This document shows, one piece after another, positions 53,126-63,569 of a DNA stretch of 64,000 bases. The notes under the pieces are model-generated. The model was not told the DNA's origin, made no database searches, and saw nothing but the letters and a program-made list of their open reading frames with translations. Both the position numbers and the translations under genes were made by a program. Where the stretch lies: NCBI RefSeq assembly GCF_037975245.1, contig NC_092571.1:16489917-16553916 (forward strand), given 5' to 3'. This DNA is from Apostichopus japonicus (taxonomy: Eukaryota; Echinodermata; Holothuroidea; Aspidochirotida; Stichopodidae). Position 1 is the stretch's first letter. Every line of letters starts with the position of its first letter.

Positions 53126-55020
53126 ATTCTGAGGTTGATGTATTAGAAACGAGCATTATTTCTTATCAGTTACTGTGGCGCAGTGGTTAGTGCTCTGGAC
53201 TGAGAGAGTTGGGCAAACACTTTGTCATGAGTTCAAGCCCATGCCAGAGACATGCATTTTAATTTTCTGCTTTTTTCCTCCTTCCATTCTGAGGTTGAAA
53301 TATTAGAAACGAGCATTATTTCTTAACAGTTACTGTGGCACAGTGGTTAGTGCTCTGGACTGAGAGAGTTGGGCAAACACATTGTCATGAGTTCAAGCCC
53401 ATGCCAGAGACATGCCTTTTAATTTTCTGCTCTTTTCCTCCTTCCATTCTGAGGTTGAAATATTAGAAACGAGCATTATTTCTTATCAGTTACTGTGGCA
53501 CAGTGGTTAGTGCTCTGGACTGAGAGAGTTGGGCAAACACTTTGTCATGAGTTCAAGCCCATGCCAGAGACATGCCTTTTAATTTTCTGCTCTTTTCCTC
53601 CTTCCATTCTGAGGTTGAAATATTAGAAACGAGCATTATTTCTTATCAGTTACTGTGGCGCAGTGGTTAGTGCTCTGGACTGAGAGAGTTGGGCAAACAC
53701 ATTGTCATGAGTTCAAGCCCATGCCAGAGACATGTATTTTAATTTTCTGCTCTTTTCCTCCTTCCATTCTGAGGTTGAAATATTAGAAACGAGCATTATT
53801 TCTTATCAGTTACTGTGGCGCAGTGGTTAGTGCTCTGGACTGAGAGAGTTGGGCAAACACATTGTCATGAGTTCAAGCCCATGCCAGAGACATGCCTTTT
53901 AATTTTCTGCTCTTTTCCTCCTTCCATTCTGAGGTTGAAATATTAGAAACGAGCATTATTTCTTATCAGTTACTGTGGCGCAGTGGTTAGTGCTCTGGAC
54001 TGAGAGAGTTGGGCAAACACATTGTCATGAGTTCAAGCCCATGCCAGAGACATGCCTTTTAATTTTCTGCTCTTTTCCTCCTTCCATTCTGAGGTTGATA
54101 TATTAGAAACGAGCATTATTTCTTAACAGCTACTGTGGCGCAGTGGTTAGTGCTCTGGACTGAGAGAGTTGGGCAAACACTTTGTCATGAGTTCAAGCCC
54201 ATGCCAGAGACATGTATTTTAATTTTCTGCTCTTTTCCTCCTTCCATTCTGAGGTTGATATATTAGAAACGAGCATTATTTCTTAACAGTTACTGTGGCA
54301 CAGTGGTTAGTGCTCTGGACTGAGAGAGTTGGGCAAACACATTGTCATGAGTTCAAGCCCATGCCAGAGACATGCATTTTAATTTTCTGCTCTTTTCCTC
54401 CTTCCATTCTGAGGTTGATATATTAGAAACGAGCAGTATTTCGTTACAGTTACTGTGGCGCAGTGGTTAGTGCTCTGGACTGAGAGAGTTGGGCAAACAC
54501 ATTGTCATGAGTTCAAGCCCATGCCAGAGACATGCCTTTTAATTTTCTGCTCTTTTCCTCCTTCCATTCTGAGGTTGAAATATTAGAAACGAGCATTATT
54601 TCTTATCAGTTACTGTGGCGCAGTGGTTAGTGCTCTGGACTGAGAGAGTTGGGCAAACACTTTGTCATGAGTTCAAGCCCATGCCAGAGACATGCATTTT
54701 AATTTTCTGCTCTTTTCCTCCTTCCATTCTGAGGTTGATATATTAGAAACGAGCATTATTTCTTATCAGCTACTGTGGCGCAGTGGTTAGTGCTCTGGAC
54801 TGAGAGAGTTGGGCAAACACTTTGTCATGAGTTCGAGCCCATGCCAGAGACATGCCTTTTAATTTTCTGCTCTTTTCCTCCTTCCATTCTGAGGTTGATA
54901 TATTAGAAACGAGCATTATTTCTTAACAGCTACTGTGGTGCAGTGGTTAGTGCTCTGGACTGAGAGATTTGGACAAACACACTGTCATGAGTTCAAGCCC
55001 CCACCAGCAGAGCCTTTTAA
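53126..55020 (+). repeat. Twelve-unit 160-bp tandem array with tRNA-like Pol III boxes
   Basis: Units start (TACTGTGGCGCAGTGG) at 53171, 53331, 53491, 53651, 53811, 53971, 54131, 54291, 54451, 54611, 54771 and 54931. The spacing is exactly 160 bp throughout. Each unit has an A box (TGGCGCAGTGG, 53176-53186 in unit 1), a serine-tRNA-like TGGACTGAGA stretch and a B box (AGTTCAAGCCC, 53230-53240; unit 11 has GTTCGAGCCC). TTTT runs, the usual Pol III stop signal, follow about 20 bp later. A pyrimidine-rich spacer and ATTAGAAACGAGCATTATT complete the unit. Units differ by a few substitutions and no indels, except the last, which diverges after the B box. It is tRNA-derived and SINE-like in content but satellite-like in arrangement. 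Transcription is unproven. Confidence 0.93.
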
Positions 55021-55087
55021 TTTTCTGTTCTTTGGGACAAGCGGAAGTATAAAGGTAAGAAACAAAGTTTATTTTCTTGGGAACCAA

Positions 55088-55150
55088 AATGGTGTAATGG
55101 GTAGTTCTGTCTGTGATGCTACTGATCAGCACGGTTCAATCCCTGGGTGG
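55088..55150 (+). repeat. tRNA-derived element, second type
   Basis: A box TGGTGTAATGG at 55090-55100 and B box GGTTCAATCCC at 55133-55143, spaced as in a normal tRNA. The flanks do not fold into a clear acceptor stem, so it reads as a SINE head rather than a functional tRNA gene. It differs in sequence from the array units just upstream. Confidence 0.6.
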
Positions 55151-55199
55151 GTTAGTGGATTCTGTAAAAGGAGTTCGCTGGCAATCCGAAGTGGCCTAT

Positions 55200-55365
55200 G
55201 CGAGTTGCGTGGCCCCCTCCCCCTGACAAGGTTCCAAGCGGCCAAAGTGAGATGGCCACTACCCCTCTCCCTGACAAGGTTCCCAAGCGAGTTGGCCACT
55301 ACCCCCTCTCCCTGACAAGGTTCAGCGGAGAGGTCTCCCTTCTTCCTGACAAGGTTCAGTGAAGA
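55200..55365 (+). repeat. Short imperfect repeats of CCTGACAAGGTTC
   Basis: Four copies of CCTGACAAGGTTC, each joined to pyrimidine-rich sequence and (in two cases) GGCCACTACCCC. Spacing varies between about 35 and 50 bp. It forms the body or tail following the second tRNA-like head. Confidence 0.75.
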
Positions 55366-55439
55366 GAAAGTTTTAAAAAAAAACCTAAGTCCAAACAACT
55401 GGATCTTTAAGTATTTGAAAAGCTTCCAATTTCAGTGTC

Positions 55440-55515
55440 CCACCTCATGGTCTAGTGGTACAGAAATTTTTGGCAACCTAAGATCCCCAGTTCAATCCCA
55501 ACTTCTGCTCGTCTT
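55440..55515 (+). repeat. tRNA-derived element, third type
   Basis: A box TGGTCTAGTGG at 55448-55458 and B box AGTTCAATCCC at 55489-55499. Spacing suits a tRNA-like promoter. It is followed by a short CA run near 55535. This is the third kind of tRNA-like head within 2.4 kb. Confidence 0.55.
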
Positions 55516-56999
55516 TTACAAACAAGTAAAAGCACACACACACACAAAACATTTGAAAAATTGCATTAAAAATTTGCATCCACTCATATTGCATCTATTT
55601 AGACCAACCAGACAAATTCATTTAATACTCTTACACTATTTCTTCAAAAATGTTGCTAGAGAAGAATAACATTCGCTTCAAATATGTTTTACTGGTAAAT
55701 GGATAATTTAACATAGGTTAATCTTTTCCATGCCAAATCGGTTCATGGGAGGGTTTTTTTCTTCACCCTAGTTAACATCATTGAACTACCTGTCCGAAAT
55801 CAAGTTGTCCCAATCAATATATGCTAAAAGTAGACAACCAAGTAAAGAACAGACAGTGAACTACCATTGACCTTTTTAAGGAAACGACAGCATAATAACT
55901 TCTTAGCAACAGTATTAATACAGTTAACTGCACACTTTTGAACATTTTGAAACAAATGGGAGCTTTTTTGGTGCAACTGACTTTAAGGATTTACTTGTAA
56001 GAAATATTTACTCACCATTGCACCTAAAATTTAACAACACAAATGATGTTACAGCAATACAGATTCATTTTTATGAATGATTCTAGAGGTACCTGTTGCA
56101 CATCCAACTTAAAGGACCCTAGAATTAATTATTTCTTAAGGCAATTTTCCTCCTGGCTATCAGTCATCATTCGCAAAGTTTAGAACAATTTAAGGAGTTT
56201 TGGGACAAGTTTGCAACGAAGTGCTGGACACAAGCTCTCAAAAAATTATTAGGATCTGAACCTGGTATGAAATCATTCTCCCTACCACACCCCTTGCCCC
56301 CTCCCCCACTTTCCTACAACAAGACTTTACCCTTGATTATTATAGCTTTTTGCTGAGGAAAAGGAACTTGGTTTTCATGCCTGGTTCTTAAAGTCTGACA
56401 TTCCTCCTCAATTAATACAAATTAACTCATCATGATTAATTAACTCATCATGACATGTCTCTGAGACAATGGAAAAGAGCAGAAATCCCACGCTTGAAAT
56501 AATTCAAGAGAGAGCTACAATAATGTTTGATTCCCCAGTGATCGTTCTCCCAGGCTGGTAATTTGATAGAGAAACACGGTACATGTGAAACCAACCGTTG
56601 AAAACAATTGCGAGGAATTTAATAAGAGTTGCATCTTCCTATCCACTTTCCCTTTATAAAACGTGTGAAATTGAAAGGAATGATGTTTTGACTTTCTTTT
56701 TAACAGCAGCTTGTGGCCATCATTTCACATCTTCTGATGAACAAAAAAGTGAAAGTGTAGGTGAGACAAAGAAAGACTTTCACGACATATTTATAATTTC
56801 AAGTCACAGCCATCTCTCCCAATACATGAGGTATATATGGATACTTCAACCAGAATGCAAAACTGCACTGAAGTTTCGATTACTTCATTTGCAATAGAAT
56901 TCTGCTTATTCACCAGAACAGCTTTTATAATATAAATGTCCTGATATCTACCATGAGATACACTATCATGTGTAAATGGTTTCCTGAGTTTGACTGCTG
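55516..56999. other. Non-coding stretch inside the repeat block
   Basis: No protein was recognised. On the minus strand near 56463-56480 the sequence TTTCTGCTCTTTTCC recurs, shared with the spacer of the 160-bp array. The rest is AT-rich with no evident structure. Confidence 0.4.
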
Positions 57000-57545
57000 G
57001 TGACCCAGATGACCTTTGACCTCTACCAAAGCAATTGAGTTTTTCTATTCAATATAACGCATCCACATGCCACTTGTAAACACAATATCTCAAGTTAAAT
57101 CTCCATGCTTCCTAACTTGAGATATAGTGTTTACAAGGTTTTCAGTGTTTGACACCTGGTGACCTCAGATGACCTTTAACCTCCACATTAAACCATTAAC
57201 TTCTTCTCAATATGATTCATGCACATGTCAAGTATAAAAGATTTCCACAATTCGACCCCTGGTAATGCCAAATGACCTTTGATCTCCACCAAAAATAATA
57301 AGGGTCTTGAACTCAACGTGTCACAACTGCATACTAAATATCAAATTAGTCCAAGCTTTCCTTCATGAGATATCCTGTTTACATGTTTTCACAATTTGGC
57401 CTCTGGTGACCCCACATGACGTTTGACCTCCCAGAAAACAATACGGTTCTCTTACTGAATATGGTATTCCTACACACCAAATATAAAATTGGTCCAATTT
57501 TCCCTTCCTTTCCCAAGCAATGCGTCATACACACATACTCATCCG
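57000..57545 (-). repeat. Right arm: inverted copies of the ~143-bp unit family
   Basis: On the minus strand the same elements return: GGTCA.AGGTCA-type motifs (57010-57022 is an exact DR1 in reverse), GGTGACC..A..TGACC and a GAGATATnnTGTTTACA motif. Units are more diverged than in the left arm. At 57073-57137 two opposed copies of the CTTGTAAACAC motif form a hairpin. Confidence 0.75.
57073..57137. repeat. Near-perfect hairpin within the right arm
   Basis: CTTGTAAACACAATATCTCA on the left pairs with TGAGATATAGTGTTTACAAG on the right. The stem extends by AGTTA/TAACT, with a loop of about 15 bases and one mismatch. It is probably a micro-inversion of one repeat unit. Confidence 0.8.
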
Positions 57546-57600
57546 CCTGTATGACTAGTCATTGACTGCAAAGGTTACGATTATAATCGAAGCCAAAAAG

Positions 57601-58319
57601 CAGGATCAATAACATCTGACAAAATCTGAGAAATTAGATCTTAATCCCCAATTTGGTAAGGCACTATATATATAGCGTTAGCTGTCCTGAAATGAAAATT
57701 GACCTCAACAGCAGGATTCTGGTACTAAATGTGATAGATACATCAACATACTAAATATGACATCTGTCCTTGCTGAAATATTTTGAAAAAATAACCATGG
57801 TTTTCATAATTTGACCCCTGGTTAACTCCATTGACCTACGCCCACAACATTAGGGTTCTTGTACTCAATGTGGTACATAATTGCCACCTGTTGAGGCACA
57901 ATGCCCACATAAAGATCACTGCTGTGAATACTAGTTGGGGGTGGGCCATGTCGCCCCCCTCGCCTCCCTGCCCAGTGTCATGGCCCCTGGATTACGAAGC
58001 AAGTGTGTTGTGGATGATCTGAGTAATGAATAATACACACACTTCTTTTGATTAATATCCATAAATCTGACTTATTAAATGAAATTCTGATTTTTCTCAC
58101 AATATATCCTCCTCCACTCGCATCGAAACTCTTAAAATTTTTTAGATAACGGTTCAATTTGTCATCTTGTATAGAAATTTCAGACCACTTGCTAACAGGA
58201 GTTGGTCACCACCTTTTGTACCTTGCTGTCTCGTACCATCCCCCTCTGTCGCTCTCTCTCTCCTCCCAATCTCCCCATCTTGCTCTCTCTATCTTCCTCT
58301 ATCTTTCCCCCCGGTCATC
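57601..58319. repeat. Further diverged unit of the arm repeat, then ATAD3 downstream flank
   Basis: Sequence at 57690-57890 resembles the right-arm units again (ATTTGACCCCTGG, TTGACCTAC, AGGGTTCTTGTACTCAATGTGG). So the family extends past the inverted terminus. From 57900 to the ATAD3 stop nothing was recognised apart from CT-rich sequence beside the stop. Confidence 0.5.
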
Positions 58320-58502
58320 TCACTTCTGTTTGGTGGTCGGTTCCGATATTTTCCTATCGTGCAGCTTTTCTAACTTCCCCAATCTAGATTCTTCGCTCTT
58401 TTGCCAGTCTATCTTCTGTTGGTGTTGCTTCACCGCGTCCATGACCCTCGCATCCACCATCTCGCTGGTTAACACCCCGTCGTCAGAGGCAAATGCAGCG
58501 GC
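58320..58502 (-). CDS. ATAD3: ATAD3 terminal coding exon
   Basis: This 183-nt exon (60 residues plus TGA) has acceptor TTTTTTCAG. It starts [20 protein letters not shown] and continues with [13 protein letters not shown], matching human ATAD3A up to the QHQQKM region. It then has a lysine/glutamate-rich tail somewhat longer than the human one. The tail ends in TTKQK before the stop at 58320-58322. No clear AATAAA was seen on the minus strand just downstream. Confidence 0.94.
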   Translation of the reverse strand, partial: AAAFASDDGVLTSEMVDARVMDAVKQHQQKIDWQKSEESRLGKLEKLHDRKISEPTTKQK

Positions 58503-59139
58503 CTGAAAAAATTAAGATTATCATCGAAAATGTCACTTGCGTCTACTTCAAAACTTCTTCTAGTTGAGAGAAAAAATTTGAAATGTCTTGCCAACTTGAT
58601 GTTGTTTTATAATACCAAATATTGTTTTTAGTCATTTTAATATCTACATAAATTCATAACTTTCATGTAAAACAATGGATAACAGCCTTCTTTACATATT
58701 TCTATCTCGTAAAACTTCTTCCGTGAATGGGAAAGAGCAAAAGAAATATTTGGCTTTCGGGAACAAGATTCGAACTGGCGACCTCGGGGTTACAATGTAT
58801 TACAAATAAAAAAATTATCAAATCAATTAATTATTTTGAATGCTTTCATTAGTTTTGCTTGAACTCTTTGTTATAGATGCAAACTTTTCAAAGGAATAAA
58901 AATAAAAACATAAAGAAATACTAGCTAGTCTGACTATCCTACTTGTGTCAAATAACTGAGCCATAAATTGTGTTAAACAGAACATATACTTCATTAGCAT
59001 CCTGGCTTTTTTATTCAGCTACATACCTTGAGAGAACATAGTGCCTTTTATAAGCAAAATTTAACATTTCCATGCAATTCTGAACCCTGATTCCAGGAAT
59101 TTCCAAAAAGGTTCAATTTCATTAAATCAATGAATGTTA

Positions 59140-59187
<48 letters not shown>

Positions 59188-62100
59188 TATTTACCACTGT
59201 CATTGACTGAAACAAAATCATATAAATATTAAAAGCAGATATGTAATCTAACCGACAATCCATTTACAACATTATTAACTATGAAGAAAATGTCTAGCTT
59301 ACGGGGAATAATTAACTGTTCAGATATAGTGTAGCAGTTATTAAGACTGAGTTTTGTCTCTCACAAAATACAATGGTTTCTGTGTGTAAAAACTATTATA
59401 CATCTTCGCGCTTGCGTAGCAACCGGCAAAGCATTATGCAATGCATTGCCAGATAGATTATTCTCTGGTTAAGATTTGTCGATAATATCAAAGCACTTTG
59501 TACGTTGGCAGCCGGTCATTCGTTAAACAAATTAAAAATCAATAAAATCAAAAATCTTTTAGGGGCAAAGAGATGTACTACATAAGGATTCTTATCTAAC
59601 ATGAGCCAAATTCACATTTCATTAATTTTTTGGAAATAAATCAACCTGGTGGTTGTCACAATAGTCTCGCTACTTATGACATTTTTATACTTGTTCTAAA
59701 ATACTGGTAATGCTTCCGCAAACAAATTTAACTATGAAGATGTCTAGCAAAGATCTGCCCATAACATCCATCCACTCTGCTTGTTGACAGCCTGTTATCA
59801 TACAATTTACACCTTTTTCGGGGGGACGTGTGGGATCGCATTTAATTAAATCTGAAAAACAATGACTCGTTACTACACTTTCGCTTGCTCAGAAGCGATG
59901 CCAGTGTTCTCTTCCTCGACAAAAAATTGTCTCCTCGTGAAGGACTACATTTATGGCTCTACATTTATCGCTCTACAGACTCTACATTTATCGCTAGCAC
60001 CTACCTGCCAGGCCACCCCGAGTTTGGCGATTTCTCGTCCCGAAAGCCCTTCCGTCATCTCAGCTATACTGGAACACTTTGCGTTGAAATCAAACTTGCC
60101 GACTTTCAATGTTCTACACAGAGAGAGATATAGAGAGAGAAATATTGACGACGACAACATTTTTCCTGCCAAAATAAAATATCCAGAGATTCGAAAGCAA
60201 AAATACTTTACAATTATTATTAATTAACCGACAGTAATTACGGCTGTTACGGTAAAAAACCTTGCGCAGAGTTAGAACTTGCGTGTATTAATATGCAGAC
60301 AGAAAATTGGCCAGCAAATCAAACTTTCATTACAATCACTGAAATCTGTTTGGATTTATTCTTTAGCAAAAGTAGAGGCCCCGTGGATTTTGCATCGGCT
60401 GTATTTACCGGTTCGTCTCTTGGAAAGATAATGCCGCGATATATTTTTTTGGTAATATCAAACAAACTTTTCATTTGTCTGTTTCACATGTTATCCTCTT
60501 ACAGTCTACCTCTCGAGAGGATCCTGCTACGGCTGAAACATCCTCAAACTTTTGCATATTCATGAACAAAATCCTTTGATGAATTTTATAGATTTAAAAA
60601 AAAATATATAAATACCCTACTCCACTTGAGATTTCTGTTTGATATGAAAGTTCCATTGGGATCAATAGGAATATTCAATCACAAAAATGACTAATCTCGT
60701 AAAATTCAATTTTTTGGGGGGAGGATTTGCACTGAATTAGCCTTAATTAATTCATGAGGAAGGAAAGAAAGAAAGATGAACAACCATTCCAAAATCAAAG
60801 TTACCAAAATTTCAGTTTTACTTTTTTAAATAATTTTCAGGGATGTTTCTGATGAATTAAAATATTTCAATTTCATCCAGCTTCTGAAAAAAATGCAAAT
60901 TATGCATTTGAGGAATATGCCCAGCCTCTTTTTATTGTAAACATCGGCACAATTATTTCAAACATCGATAGCGCCTTCGGGAAGACAAAATCGGTTTGTA
61001 AACGAAAATATTTTCACGAAATGAGAAATACCGTGAAACCAACGTCTTTCTCGTGGCGTGAATAACACATGAGTAGAATATTCTCCCCACCCCCCTTCCC
61101 AACTCAATCCACCCCAACCTCCGTTCCAATATTAACAGTGGTATTTCAAATGATTTATAATGCCTACAGCCCCTAACCTTTGTTAGTAATAATGATAGCT
61201 CAACACTGAATCTGACCCTAATTTGACCCCCAGGTAAATAGATTAGTCCTGATTTATACCGTTTTCCTGTCATCAATTAGTGTTTTATTCGTGAAGCAAA
61301 ATAGTATTAAAATCAACAGGAAGCGGTGATATGTGACCTTGGACGTATAGATATGCACTCGGTTGATAAATTAAAAAAAAAATCCCTTGTCTGTTCTGAC
61401 ACAAAAATTATCCCCGAGATCATCCTTGAACAGGGAAGAGCCTGGGTGAAAAAAAAATCACAGAACTTTTGCAAAAATTGCGGTATAGGCTCTAGTTTGC
61501 ATATGCTAAAGTGTGTTAGGAAAATAGTTTTTGTCCCCGAGGTAGAAAAGAAAATCACGGATATTCTGCGAATTCGCGGAAAAAGCTCATGCCTGCTTGA
61601 ATGTCGTAATGACATTTCACTCGACCTGGGATCCGAAAAACTCACTTCTTTCCTTCCGTAGCTGGTTTGATGACGTATTGATCGAAATAAAACCGCACCA
61701 TCCTCTCCCTCTCATCCAACCCTGGGAGACCAAACTCCACCATCTCGTCTAACCTGTCGTTGATTGCCCAATCGAACTGTTCCGGCTGGTTGCTGGCGAG
61801 GACTAACATGAATCTAACAGAAAGTTAAGCGAGAGATTGGTCACAAACATGTGGAGTTTTCTACAGAGCAAAGTTTTTTATAGCTTTACTTGAAAAACAG
61901 ATTTACAAAGAATTTTACTAACCCAGCAAATTTTTGCAATGTTAAAAATACTTGGCATGTTATTACAAAATTACCTTAACTTTGCAACGTTATATGAATT
62001 TACACATACTTTAAAATAAGTAACCTCTAAACAAAGCTACCTTCACTTTCTTACGCTAGTCTTCGACTGAACTTTAAGAAAAAAATTTGGACAGAATTCG

Positions 62101-62675
62101 GAACTAACACAAGCTCACAGTTAAAAGGAATATTTCAAGTTAAGTAAAGATGGCCTAAGGTATGATTGCATGAGCTCAACTTTTGTTTGTGCCCCTTTAA
62201 TAAAAAAATGTCTCTCAACCCCTCATTGCCACCTCTTAAGTCACACCCCATCCATCCTCCCCACCTTGTACTGGATGCTTGCTTGATGAATTTTTCCTAA
62301 TCTCCTACAGTTCTTTCAACAATTTCTCCTATCAAGTGAGTGTGTGGAGTCCAACCACTAGTTTCAGCTTGACCCTCGATTCAAGCCACTTTTAATTTTT
62401 TTGAGGGAAAATTATTATATGATCGTGATGCGAAATATATCGAGTTAGAATAACAGAATTTGTACACCAAGGTCATTGTTGTTTCATTATTGTCACAAGA
62501 TTTGTTTATTTAAACATGTATAATTTACGTGTGGGAGACGAGAGACGAACCAGACAGACTCAGAAACAGAAAGACAAACACACAGACACAAAGAGATGAC
62601 TCACTTGTTGGATTGTTCCCCTGTACGATAAAGGAAGGCATTGAGCGTGCTCCTCAAATCTTCACTGATTACTTC
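58320..62675 (-). CDS. ATAD3: ATAD3, mitochondrial AAA+ ATPase, 3' part in four exons
   Basis: Minus-strand exons in transcript order are 62605-62675, 61646-61813, 60005-60113 and 58320-58502. All junction phases agree and all donors are GT (GTGAGT, GTGAGT, GTAGGT). The product matches the C-terminus of animal ATAD3 almost without gaps: [82 protein letters not shown]. It carries sensor 1 (Asn in LASNQP), the arginine-finger region (INDR) and sensor 2 (GLSGRE). Walker A and B and the membrane segments lie beyond the right edge. Known ATAD3 is an inner-membrane ATPase that organises nucleoids and contact sites. The gene converges on the PRDM gene. Confidence 0.96.
58720..58800 (-). repeat. Truncated tRNA-derived SINE fragment in an ATAD3 intron
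   Basis: On the minus strand, GGTCGCCAGTTCGAATC carries a B box (58766-58776 on the plus strand). TTGTTCCCGAAAGCC and TTTGCTCTTTCCCATTC follow. The last part resembles the spacer of the 160-bp array. No A box was found. Confidence 0.45.
59143..59184. repeat. AT dinucleotide microsatellite in an ATAD3 intron
   Basis: About 21 AT units without interruption. Confidence 0.95.
60005..60113 (-). CDS. ATAD3: ATAD3 exon: sensor 2 helix region
   Basis: This 109-nt exon has acceptor TCTGTGTAG and donor TGGCAG|GTAGGT. It reads [19 protein letters not shown], then [17 protein letters not shown]. It corresponds to human [26 protein letters not shown]; the sensor-2 arginine (SGRE) is present. It ends in phase 0. 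Confidence 0.94.
60114..61645 (-). other. ATAD3: ATAD3 intron between sensor-1 and sensor-2 exons
   Basis: 1532-bp intron. Open frames on both strands at 61313-61661 overlap the exon border and show no family. Nothing else was recognised. Confidence 0.8.
61646..61813 (-). CDS. ATAD3: ATAD3 exon: sensor 1 and arginine finger
   Basis: This 168-nt exon has acceptor TTTCTGTTAG and donor AAGAA|GTGAGT. It completes Lys and reads [20 protein letters not shown], then [19 protein letters not shown] and [16 protein letters not shown]. It is the most conserved of the four exons. The sensor-1 Asn and the INDR arginine-finger residues are intact. Confidence 0.95.
61814..62604 (-). other. ATAD3: ATAD3 intron before the sensor-1 exon
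   Basis: 791-bp AT-rich intron. The flanking exons join as AA|A (Lys). Nothing else was recognised. Confidence 0.8.
62605..62675 (-). CDS. ATAD3: ATAD3 exon: AAA+ core between Walker B and sensor 1
   Basis: This 71-nt exon has acceptor CCTAAACAG and donor AACAA|GTGAGT. It reads [19 protein letters not shown], then EQSN and two bases of Lys. Human ATAD3A has [18 protein letters not shown] at this place. The preceding exon should end near the Leu-Arg-Lys-Arg that follows Walker B; no such exon was found between 62676 and 64000. Confidence 0.93.
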
Positions 62676-63569
62676 CTGTTTAGGCGAGAGAACGAAAGAG
62701 AAAGTAAAGGAGAAATGTTCAATAAATAGAAAAATATATTTAATTGAAAAGTGTCGATTAAAAATCTTCCTGCCATCATCACGTCAATGACTCATAAAGA
62801 AAGGAAGGTAACTTTTAAAAATTTCTTTTCTATAAAACCAATCTGTCGTATCATTTTAATTCATTTTATTGCAAAATATGATCGTACAGAGATGACCCTT
62901 TGCCGTCCCGCATCCGGGGCATCTTTTTTGCATCTATGAGGGAACTTTTTGCCATCAAAATCAACGATTCATACTAATTTCACAACAAAAAAAATTAATT
63001 AAAAATGTCTTTTTGTAACCATTTCTTCACAGTATTTTAATTCACTCTATTGCATAAGATCATCATATCGAGGTATAACCTTTGCCTTTCTTGCATCTTT
63101 CTGTATCGTTGAAGGATTATTTTTAACTATTATGGTAGCAAACTCATGCAAATATCTTTGGCTGGTGTCACCATAACCAAGCAGGGGTGTGTATGTATGT
63201 GTGTGTTTGAGATGGCCATTTAAACTCTGTAGGGGTCTACCTGAAGCCTAGGGCGGTCTTTCCAACTGAAGGGAGGGTCGCCGCAGTAGATGTGTGAAGG
63301 AAGATCGTCTCATCACCTACGCTTTTCAAATGTACCTAACTACGCTATCAATTCACTCTGGCAGCAGCAGTAGTAGTAATGTAAATCAATCTTTCTTCTG
63401 TCTCTCACACACATCCCTTTGTGGACACCTTCTACCCGGTGCCCCACCATATGGCTTGGTCCCTCGACATCAAGAAGGGATCTCCAAGTGACCCTTTAAG
63501 CATGTTACCACCCTTGATCCACAAGACATTATACAACTCTAGTCTTTATACAATAACAGTGACTGTCAC
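62676..63569 (-). other. ATAD3: Upstream part of ATAD3, probably intron
   Basis: The exon coding Walker B must lie upstream on the minus strand, but nothing matching it was seen here, so this is most likely intron. A short TG run near 63190 is the only repeat. Confidence 0.5.

Larger units (their letters stand above)
51247..57600. repeat. Repeat block bounded by inverted copies of one sequence
   Basis: The left edge (from about 51247) reads TTTTTGGTTTCGATGATAAT, then GTAACC, GCAGGCGGA and GTGTGTGTGACGC. The reverse complement of 57521-57600 reads TTTTTGGCTTCGATTATAAT, then GTAACC, ACAGGCGGA and GTGTGTATGACGC. Both arms continue inward into the same repeat family of about 143 bp. Inside lie non-coding sequence, older tRNA-like remnants, the twelve-unit 160-bp array and two further tRNA-like elements. 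The block could be one foldback-like mobile element of about 6.3 kb or two opposed insertions. No target duplication was recognised and no transposase frame was seen. Confidence 0.6.
58503..60004 (-). other. ATAD3: Last ATAD3 intron
   Basis: 1502-bp intron between the sensor-2 exon and the terminal exon. It holds the SINE fragment and AT microsatellite listed separately. No further exon is needed, since the flanking phases agree. Confidence 0.8.

Noticed and set aside
53171-54931. Functional tRNA genes in the 160-bp array
   Set aside because: The A and B boxes are good, but no convincing acceptor stem or standard cloverleaf was found, so the units are better called tRNA-derived.
61313-61661. 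Overlapping open frames on both strands of about 110 codons
   Set aside because: They lie in the ATAD3 intron and run only a few bases into the exon; no conserved motif.
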